Assembly (NCBI GenBank): GCA_045402695.1
Contig: JAWPNA010000235.1
Coordinates: 1-14,699, forward strand
Direction: 5' to 3'
Length of the DNA: 14,699 bases
Source of the DNA: JAWPNA01 sp045402695
GTDB lineage: Bacteria; Acidobacteriota; Polarisedimenticolia; JACPZX01; DASXTC01
Part shown: piece after piece, positions 7,901-12,197 of the stretch
Numbering within the stretch: position 1 is the first letter of the stretch
How the letters are laid out: every line of letters begins with the position of its first letter
The notes under the pieces: model-generated
What the model saw: the letters and a program-made list of their open reading frames with translations, nothing else
Databases searched by the model: none
Told to the model about the DNA's origin: nothing
Program-made: the position numbers and the translations under genes

Positions 7901-8255
7901 GGGGGAGGATCTTGTTGAGGTACTCCAGCGTCCGGCTGCGCGCCCAGTACAGGTCGGTGCCGTCCGCGAAGATCACGTACACGTACGAGAACCCGAAGTC
8001 GGAAAAGCCGCGGATGGCCTTCACCTTCGGGGCCCCCAGCAGCGCCGAGGTGATCGGGTAGGTGACCTGGTCCTCGATGATGTCGGGGCTGCGGTCCCAG
8101 CGCGAGTAGATGATCACCTGCGTGTCGGACAGGTCGGGGATTGCGTCCAGCGGTATGTCGCGGATCGAGTAGACCGCCGCCGCGAGCGCCACGGCGGTCA
8201 GCGCAAACACGACAAACTTGTTGCGCGCCGATAGCTCGATGATCCTCTCAATCAT
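4992..8255 (-). CDS. cusA: CusA-like heavy-metal RND efflux pump (Cu(I)/Ag(I))
   Basis: Proton-driven inner-membrane pump of a tripartite HME-RND system that exports Cu(I)/Ag(I) from periplasm and cytoplasm. The 1087 residues include RDIPLDAIPDLSDTQVII (32-49), the typical CzcA/CusA opening, and the TM4 motif SIGVLVDGAIVEVENAYKKL (398-417) with proton-relay Asp404. Methionines in contexts equal to the three copper ligands of E. coli CusA are present: Met587 (LLYMPITLPG), Met637 (APFSMVETT) and Met708 (NRIDMLTTG). This argues for Cu/Ag over Co/Zn/Cd. Between the last two, this protein has about 22 more residues than E. coli CusA (around RFYSDWPEWLQ), an insert I recall from many environmental CusA proteins. 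The second half ends in GAVKRIRPKMMTV and APMIGG, both expected. The start at 8255 has GGAGA seven bases upstream, 15 bp after the adaptor stop. Confidence 0.96.
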   Translation of the reverse strand: MIERIIELSARNKFVVFALTAVALAAAVYSIRDIPLDAIPDLSDTQVIIYSRWDRSPDIIEDQVTYPITSALLGAPKVKAIRGFSDFGFSYVYVIFADGTDLYWARSRTLEYLNKILPLLPEGVRTELGPDATGVGWVYQYALVDRTGQHDLAELRTFQDWYLRYWLQSVPGVAEVASIGGFQKQYQVNIDQQALLAHGIPLQKVVEAIRQGNNDVGGRLVEFAGAEYMVRGRGYARTLKDLESIVVGQDTRGTPVRVSELGQVVLGPEIRRGVVDLDGQGDTAGGIVVMRHGENALNVIERVKAKIEEVRPALPAGVELTTTYDRSELIRRSIDNLKEELVLEMIIVSLVILIFLWHIPSAVVPIVTIPISVVLAFIPMYLMGVTSNIMSLAGIAISIGVLVDGAIVEVENAYKKLQLWQEGGRQGDFHEVRLSALKEVGPSVFFSLLVIAVAFMPIFTLVDQEGRLFKPLAYTKNLTMAIAAILAITLDPALRMMFTRMDPIRFKPRWLSWPVSQALVGTYYPEEKHPISKILFRVYEPACRLVLRFPMSTIAAALILMVLTVPIYLRLGSEFMPPLDEGTLLYMPITLPGISVTEAERLLQTMDRMLMEVPEVERVFGKAGRAETSTDPAPFSMVETTILLKPHSEWRPVPRFYSDWPEWLQSALRHVWYDRITKEDLIAELDQKLRFPGVTNAWTMPIKNRIDMLTTGVRTPIGIKIFGSDLQVIERLGSQVEAVLRELPGTRSIYAERTAGGYFLDFDLRRDELARYGLSVQEAQMVIQSAIGGEAITRTIEGRERYTVNVRYAREERDSLDRLRRVVVPTMGGAQIPLEQIADIKMVSGPAMIRDENGMLAGYVYVDLAGRDVGGYVDEARTLVARKVPLPAGYSIQWSGQYENLARVRERLKIIVPITIFLIFALLYINTKSAVKAGIVMLAVPFSVIGAVWILYFLGYNVSIAVWVGMIALMGLDAETGVFMLLFLDLTYHERVKQGRMKTKEDLREAIIHGAVKRIRPKMMTVTAAMMGLMPIMWSLGSGADMMKRVAAPMIGGLITSFILELLIYPPIYEFWKWNFEMTRGRADTAS

Positions 8256-8270
8256 GGCCGCATCTCCGCC

Positions 8271-9704
8271 TCAGTGCTGGTGGGCGGGGAGATCGGCCGG
8301 GCCGCCGCCTCCCGCCGCGCTCAGCGCCGCCTTCATCTTCGACTCGGAGTCCACGAGGAAGTTGCCCGACGTGAGGACCCGCTCTCCTTCGCTGAGACCT
8401 TCGAGCACCTCGACGGCGTCGGGCAGGCGCGCGCCGAGTCTCAGCTCGCGCGGCTCGAAATAGCCGTCACCCCTGTCCACGAACGCGATGTCCCTCTCGC
8501 CCGTGCTGATGACGGCGCTGTCGGGCGACACCAGCTTCTCGCCGAGATCCGAGAACAGTTCGACCTGCGCGTACATCTCGGGCTTGAGAATCAGATCCGG
8601 ATTGTCGAACTCGAGGCGCACCTTCACCGTGCGCGTCGCCTCCGTCAGCACTGGATAGATAAAAGTGACCTTGCCATCGAAGGTCCTCCCGGGCAGATAC
8701 GACAACGTCATGGAGGCCTTCTGCTCCTGGCTCACGAAGGGCAGCTCGTACTCGTAGACGTCGGCCAGCACCCACACGTGGCTGAGATCCGCGAGATCCA
8801 GCAGCGCCGTGCCGGGATCGATCCTCTCACCGTGGGAGACGTTCTTCGATATGACGTGCCCGCTCATCGGGGCGTACAGCGTGGTCGTGCGCGGCGCCTC
8901 GCCCGACGTCTCCAGGGCCGCGATCTGCTCCTCGGCCAGGTCGAAGAGCAGCAGGCGCTTCCGGGCGCTGGCGACCAGCTCGTCCCCTGCGGCGCGCACG
9001 GAATCCAGAGAGCCCGTAGCCATCCGGTCGCGCGCGCGGAGCGCCAGGAGGTATTCCTGCTGGGAGGCCACCAGCTCCGGGCTGTACAGCGTGAGGAGCG
9101 GTTGACCCTTCTTCACCAGCGCGCCCGTGGTGTCGGTATAGAGGTGTTCGATCCAGCCGCTGACTTTCGTGTGGACGTGATGCAACCTCGTCTCGTCGAA
9201 GGTGACCCGGCCGACCGTCCTGATGGTCCGCGTCAGGTGCTGGCGCTTGACGAGGGAGGTCTTCACACCGATGAGCTGCTGCTTGCCGGCGGAGATCTTG
9301 ACCACGGCGCGCCCCGGCAGGCCGGCGCGGTGCCCGGCGGCGGGCTCCTCGATCTCCACGGGCACCATCTCCATCCCCATCGAATCCTTGCCAGGACGGT
9401 CGGAGATCTCCGCCGGGTTCATCGTGGAGCGGTAAAGCGTCTTCTTGACTGGTCCCTCCGACTCTTGGGCGGCCACCTCGCCGGCCTCGATGGGGACCAT
9501 CCTCATCCCACAGATGGGACAGTCCCCCGGTCTGTCCGACACCATGGTGGGATGCATGGGGCAGTGGTACCGCTGCGTCGCTGTCTGGTGCGAGGTCGAG
9601 GCGGTCCCTGCGCCGTTCCAAAGGTAAACCGCGCCGGCGGCACCCGCGGCCAGCACCAGCAGCGCTAGCACCGCCATCAGCGCCACGAAGCTTTTCCTTG
9701 TCAT
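8271..9704 (-). CDS. cusB: CusB-like periplasmic adaptor with tandem heavy-metal-binding domains
   Basis: Membrane-fusion protein that links the CusA-like pump to its outer membrane channel and is expected to hand over Cu(I)/Ag(I). An N-terminal hydrophobic segment (about residues 5-28) anchors it or is a signal. Two short heavy-metal-binding (HMBD/YHS-like) motifs follow. The first (46-73) has YHCPMHP with Cys48, His51, and CPICGMRMVPIE with Cys62, Cys65, Met67. The second (91-117) has YRSTMNP and KDSMGMEMVPV with Met95, Met109, Met111 and no Cys or His. The lipoyl/hairpin/barrel body covers about 130-455 (SGWIEHLYTDTTGALVKKGQ; LYAPMSGHVISKNVSHGERI; FIYPVLTEATRTVKVR). The C terminus ends in HQH. 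The start at 9704 overlaps the TolC stop by ATGA and has AAGGAG upstream. Length 477 is longer than E. coli CusB because of the N-terminal metal motifs. Confidence 0.95.
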   Translation of the reverse strand: MTRKSFVALMAVLALLVLAAGAAGAVYLWNGAGTASTSHQTATQRYHCPMHPTMVSDRPGDCPICGMRMVPIEAGEVAAQESEGPVKKTLYRSTMNPAEISDRPGKDSMGMEMVPVEIEEPAAGHRAGLPGRAVVKISAGKQQLIGVKTSLVKRQHLTRTIRTVGRVTFDETRLHHVHTKVSGWIEHLYTDTTGALVKKGQPLLTLYSPELVASQQEYLLALRARDRMATGSLDSVRAAGDELVASARKRLLLFDLAEEQIAALETSGEAPRTTTLYAPMSGHVISKNVSHGERIDPGTALLDLADLSHVWVLADVYEYELPFVSQEQKASMTLSYLPGRTFDGKVTFIYPVLTEATRTVKVRLEFDNPDLILKPEMYAQVELFSDLGEKLVSPDSAVISTGERDIAFVDRGDGYFEPRELRLGARLPDAVEVLEGLSEGERVLTSGNFLVDSESKMKAALSAAGGGGPADLPAHQH

Positions 9705-11017
9705 GGAGACTCCTTCACGGAAGCCGGGCGGACAAGCTCGCGGCCCGTCAGTCTTTCGAGCGCGGCGAGGGACGAGACGCGCCGGGCCCTCAGCGTCTCG
9801 TGCTCCAGCTCGTAGCCGGAAAGGGTGGTCAAGCCGTTGAGCAGCGTCAGGAAGTCCGCGCGCCCCACGCTGTACGATGCGGCCGCCGATTCCAGCGCGA
9901 TCTGGGCCTGAGGGATGATCCCTTCGGCGTAGAGCCGTTGAAGCCGAGCCACGCTCGCGGCGCGCGAGGTGAGGTCTCTCGCCTCAGCGCCGGCCTTCAA
10001 GCGGGCCGCGGCAGCGTCCTGGCGGCCGGCCTGGAGCTCTCTCTCGGCCTGCACGATTCCCTGGGCCTGCTTGCTCTTCTCGTGCAGCGGCAGCCGCACG
10101 CCGAACATTCCCATGACCATCGGATCGAGGCCGCCGCGGTTCATGTAAGCCGCGCCCCACATCAAATCGGGCTTGACCTGTAGGCGCGCGAGATCGAGAC
10201 GGGCCTCATCGCGCAGCACCGCGGCGTCCATCTCCAGGACTTCCGGCGCGCGGGCCGCCGCCTCTCTCTCCATCTCCTCGGCGTCCACGGAATCCGGGAC
10301 CTCGGGCAGGATCCAGGCCGGGCCCAGCGATGCTCCGGCGCTCCGGCCGGCCAGGGTGTTGAGAGCTGTCCCATAGGTGACGCGGTCGGCCGCCAGATTC
10401 TCCAGGTCGGCGTCGAGCTTGATGACCTCGGTCTGCGCCTTGAGCACGTCGGCCAGCAGCCCCTCTCCGGTCTCGTACCGCGCCCGCGCGGTCTCGCCGT
10501 AGGAGGCCAGGAGGAGACGGTTCTCCCTCAAGATCGCCACGCTCCGGTCCAGGCGGTAAAGATCCGCATACGCCTGCTTGATCCTCGACGCGATCCCCGC
10601 CCGCGTGAGCTCCAACCGTCGTTGCGAGACCTCCGCGCCGCGTCGCGCCGCGTCCCCGGCTCGGCCCAGCTTGCCGGGATAGGGGATCTCCTGCGTCCAG
10701 TTGAACGCCAGGGTGGTGAACTCGCTGTCGCCGAGGGTCAGCCCCGTGACCGTGTCGTTCGTGTAGGAGACGCTCGCCACCGGATCGGGTGGCGCCTCCA
10801 CCTGTGACGAGATTGTCTCCGCGGCCGACCTGCGGCTGGCGGCCGCAGCCAGCTCGGGGTTGTTCGCCTCGGCCTCGCGCAGGAGGGCGGCGAGGTCGAG
10901 AGGGGGGATGTCGGGCTGCTCTCTGGCGGCCGGCGGGGCGGCGAGCAGTCCCGGCAGGACAGCGAGGAGAATCGCCGTCATCCTCGCGTGCGTGGAGAGT
11001 GAGACACGATGGTGCAT
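9701..11017 (-). CDS. TolC/CusC-like outer membrane channel of the copper pump
   Basis: Outer membrane factor of the Cus-type system. The 438 residues begin with a signal peptide (hydrophobic about 13-27, ending near AAPPAAREQ), then an OEP repeat starting LDLAALLREAEANNPELAAA (41-60), the QEIPYPGKLG segment typical of CusC/CzcC-like channels, and a second repeat containing RLPLHEKSK and a final YSVGRADFLTLLNGLTTL, the usual TolC-family end motif. Four methionines in MVMGMFG near the middle and MWGAAYM may matter for copper but are not a known site. The start at 11017 has GGAAGG (11026-11031) eight bases upstream; an internal Met13 is less likely. This ribosome site lies in a long-range RNA pairing described separately. 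No Cys lipobox is seen, so unlike E. coli CusC it may not be lipidated. Confidence 0.93.
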   Translation of the reverse strand: MHHRVSLSTHARMTAILLAVLPGLLAAPPAAREQPDIPPLDLAALLREAEANNPELAAAASRRSAAETISSQVEAPPDPVASVSYTNDTVTGLTLGDSEFTTLAFNWTQEIPYPGKLGRAGDAARRGAEVSQRRLELTRAGIASRIKQAYADLYRLDRSVAILRENRLLLASYGETARARYETGEGLLADVLKAQTEVIKLDADLENLAADRVTYGTALNTLAGRSAGASLGPAWILPEVPDSVDAEEMEREAAARAPEVLEMDAAVLRDEARLDLARLQVKPDLMWGAAYMNRGGLDPMVMGMFGVRLPLHEKSKQAQGIVQAERELQAGRQDAAAARLKAGAEARDLTSRAASVARLQRLYAEGIIPQAQIALESAAASYSVGRADFLTLLNGLTTLSGYELEHETLRARRVSSLAALERLTGRELVRPASVKESP

Positions 11018-11025
11018 GATCTGAT

Positions 11026-11031
11026 CCTTCC
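11026..11031 (-). promoter_or_regulatory. Ribosome binding site of the tolC-like gene, inside the long-range stem
   Basis: GGAAGG eight bases before the ATG at 11017 fixes the start of the TolC-like protein. All six bases except one A take part in the predicted pairing with 11143-11157. Confidence 0.7.
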
Positions 11032-11081
11032 GTTGAGTGCTTCCGTCCAGGTTCGGATGAGTCGTCAGTTGAAGGCTTGCG

Positions 11082-11107
11082 CCGGTCCGGATTGCGTCCG
11101 TGACCGG
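11082..11107 (-). other. Stable intergenic hairpin in the pump leader
   Basis: Arms CCGGTC (11082-11087) plus CGGA (11088-11091) pair with TCCG (11097-11100) and GACCGG (11102-11107), giving ten base pairs with one bulged base (11101) and a five-base loop. No T-run follows on either strand, so it is not an intrinsic terminator. It lies inside the loop of the long-range stem and may fold it compactly or act as a processing or stability element. Confidence 0.5.
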
Positions 11108-11149
11108 AGCGAGACTTTACGCGGGCGAGGTGTCCGCGGAGGGGACGGA

Positions 11150-11497
11150 TCAGATCAGGAGGGAGGCGTTCAGCAGGTAGAGTGGAACGGGCGCGGGGGG
11201 CTCGATGGCGATGCCGGCGGAAACGAGGAGGCCGAGCCGATCTCCCTCGGGACTCCAAGCGGCGGCCGCCGGAGCCTGTTTCTGGAAGGGGCCCGAAAGC
11301 GCCGTCGAGGTCCCCGGCTGGGTGGCTGATGTGGGGCCCGAGCAGCAGCAGGATGTCGACGTGATGTTGCCAACGGGTGACGGATCGCAGCCGGCCATGG
11401 CGCAGGTGTCGGCGCGGGCGAGCGCGGGGGAGCAGGGAATCGCCAGCATGAGGATGGCCGTGACAAGCGAGGTCAGGATGCGCGCGCCTCTGGACAT
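11150..11497 (-). CDS. Small secreted Cys-rich protein, possible copper-responsive leader ORF
   Basis: I do not recognise a named family. The 115-residue product has a clear N-terminal signal peptide (basic MSRGAR, hydrophobic 8-21, likely cleavage near ALARA at 25-29), then six cysteines: Cys22 in the signal, Cys32 and Cys37 (CAMAGC) and a Cys50-51-52 triplet. A low-complexity Ser/Thr/Pro/Ala linker (53-80) follows, and the protein ends abruptly in a Pro-rich then hydrophobic tail, PPAPVPLYLLNASLLI (100-115). The cysteines suit Cu(I) binding, and it is the first gene of the Cus-type cluster, 132 bp before tolC. It starts at 11497 next to a well-spaced promoter with almost no 5' leader and no Shine-Dalgarno. 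Alternatives: a periplasmic copper-binding protein, or an upstream ORF whose translation controls the pump; both could be true. Confidence 0.75.
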   Translation of the reverse strand: MSRGARILTSLVTAILMLAIPCSPALARADTCAMAGCDPSPVGNITSTSCCCSGPTSATQPGTSTALSGPFQKQAPAAAAWSPEGDRLGLLVSAGIAIEPPAPVPLYLLNASLLI

Positions 11498-11506
11498 GAT
11501 GCGCTA

Positions 11507-11535
11507 ACTCTACACTCCGATCGGGACATCGTCAA
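11507..11535 (-). promoter_or_regulatory. Sigma70-like promoter of the Cus-type cluster
   Basis: On the minus strand TTGACG (11530-11535; five of six consensus bases) and TAGAGT (11507-11512; four of six) are separated by exactly 17 bases. The ATG at 11497 follows nine bases after the -10, so the transcript would start about 3 nt before it. The spacer contains the palindrome CCGATCGG, a possible regulator contact. The spacer is 17 bp, not the 19-20 bp typical of MerR/CueR-type promoters. Confidence 0.55.
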
Positions 11536-11578
11536 CCTGTCCGTCCAGAAGCTCAAATGACCGCGGCGGACGACCGAT

Positions 11579-11608
11579 CGAGGACGGGGCGAACCCCGAC
11601 CGTCCTCG
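11579..11608. promoter_or_regulatory. Long palindrome between divergent genes, candidate operator
   Basis: CGAGGACGG (11579-11587) and its exact complement CCGTCCTCG (11600-11608) flank a 12-bp centre, which itself has GG-CGAA-CC symmetry. Neither predicted transcript covers it, because it lies upstream of both promoters, so a protein-binding site is more likely than an RNA hairpin. It adjoins the position where a -35 element for the plus-strand gene would be expected and where none is seen, which would suit an activator site. Confidence 0.45.
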
Positions 11609-11632
11609 GGGAGGATCGCGAGGCCTGCGGGG

Positions 11633-11638
11633 TATAGA
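11633..11638 (+). promoter_or_regulatory. Possible -10 element of the NosL-like gene
   Basis: TATAGA lies ten bases before the ATG at 11649. No recognisable -35 is present 16-18 bases upstream, so the promoter would be weak or activator-dependent. With this spacing the mRNA would be almost leaderless, matching the missing Shine-Dalgarno. Confidence 0.35.
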
Positions 11639-11648
11639 CTGGTGCATC

Positions 11649-12197
11649 ATGCGTTCGAGGTTCCCAGATCTTGCGGTTCTCCTGCTGGCGGTCCTCGCGA
11701 TGTGCTGCGCCTGCAAGGCCACGACGGCGTCGTGCGATGTGTGCGGCCGGGACGATTGCACCGCGCTTGCGTTCAAGGTGGAGTACGCCGACGGCAACGA
11801 GCAGCGCACCTGCTGCCCTCGATGCGCCTCGCATGCGGTCGCGGAGGCGCGCGGTCGCGCCGTGGCGCGGCTGCTGGCCCGTGACTTCGCCACCGGCGAG
11901 GAGGTTGACGCGCACGCGGCGCTCTTCGTGGACGGGAGCGACTTCGAGCACTGCAAGGCGCCGAAAGAGCAGCGCGCGGCCCCGACCTGCTGCCGAGTGC
12001 TGGAGTACGACCGGTGCCTGCCCAGTCTCATCGCCTTCAAGACCCGCGGTGACGCGGAACGTTTCTCTGGCGAACACGGCGGGATCATCCGTACGTTCGA
12101 CGAGATCGGGTTCGGGCGGAAGCCCATCAGCCCCGACGCATCAGCACCAGAAGGGACAGATCGTCGGCCGGATGCTCCTCGCCGAGAAAGTGATTGA
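11649..12197 (+). CDS. NosL-like Cys-rich copper-binding envelope protein
   Basis: Resembles NosL, the copper-binding lipoprotein that delivers Cu(I) during nitrous oxide reductase assembly, though no nos gene is in the window. The 182 residues begin with a signal sequence (hydrophobic 8-18) ending in MCCAC, an imperfect lipobox, so lipidation is possible but unsure. A CxxCx4C cluster (Cys29, 32, 37) and YADG..., then CCPRCASH (Cys55, 56, 59, His62) form a metal-site-rich N part. The NosL-like core follows: RDFATGEEVDAHAALFVDGS (78-97) and the end motif AFKTRGDAERFSGEHGG (129-145) with FDEI. Thirteen cysteines are present in all, more than usual NosL. The last part (about 157-182) is polar and probably disordered; it overlaps the end of the convergent phosphatase gene. 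It is divergent from the Cus-type cluster, so it is likely a copper chaperone or scavenger. Confidence 0.75.
   Translation: MRSRFPDLAVLLLAVLAMCCACKATTASCDVCGRDDCTALAFKVEYADGNEQRTCCPRCASHAVAEARGRAVARLLARDFATGEEVDAHAALFVDGSDFEHCKAPKEQRAAPTCCRVLEYDRCLPSLIAFKTRGDAERFSGEHGGIIRTFDEIGFGRKPISPDASAPEGTDRRPDAPRRESD

Larger units (their letters stand above)
11015..11157 (-). promoter_or_regulatory. Candidate translational attenuator: Cys-rich ORF stop region pairs with tolC start
   Basis: In the minus-strand RNA, the segment 11157 to 11147 (last bases of the Leu codon, the Ile codon, the UGA stop and four further bases of the small Cys-rich ORF) is perfectly complementary over 11 bases to 11027 to 11017. 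After a single G-A mismatch, three more pairs (11145-11143 with 11031-11029) cover the rest of the GGAAGG ribosome site. The stem therefore hides the whole Shine-Dalgarno and the A of the tolC AUG. A ribosome reaching the stop codon of the Cys-rich ORF would cover the 5' arm and free the tolC start. An inner hairpin (11082-11107) would bring the two arms closer. The pairing is seen in the sequence; the regulatory role is inferred. Confidence 0.55.
11498..11648. other. Divergent control region between Cus-type cluster and NosL-like gene
   Basis: This 151-bp non-coding stretch separates two divergent copper-related genes. It holds a minus-strand promoter (11507-11535), an 8-bp palindrome CCGATCGG (11517-11524) within the promoter spacer, a longer palindrome (11579-11608) and a plus-strand -10-like element (11633-11638). 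CCGATCG recurs at 11574-11580. Both start codons are preceded by the same GCATC and lack a Shine-Dalgarno. Confidence 0.6.

Noticed and set aside
6246..8234. A 662-codon plus-strand open frame opposite the CusA-like gene
   Set aside because: Composition is His/Arg/Gln/Asp-rich with no domain pattern, and it mirrors a conserved minus-strand gene; it is a reading-frame shadow.
8274..9668. A 464-codon plus-strand open frame opposite the CusB-like gene
   Set aside because: It has no ribosome site, domain or compositional support, and the opposite strand encodes a well-defined adaptor.
11507..11535. CueR/MerR-type promoter for the Cus-type cluster
   Set aside because: MerR-family promoters have a 19-20 bp spacer with a centred dyad. 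Here the spacer is 17 bp, so ordinary sigma70 recognition is more likely.
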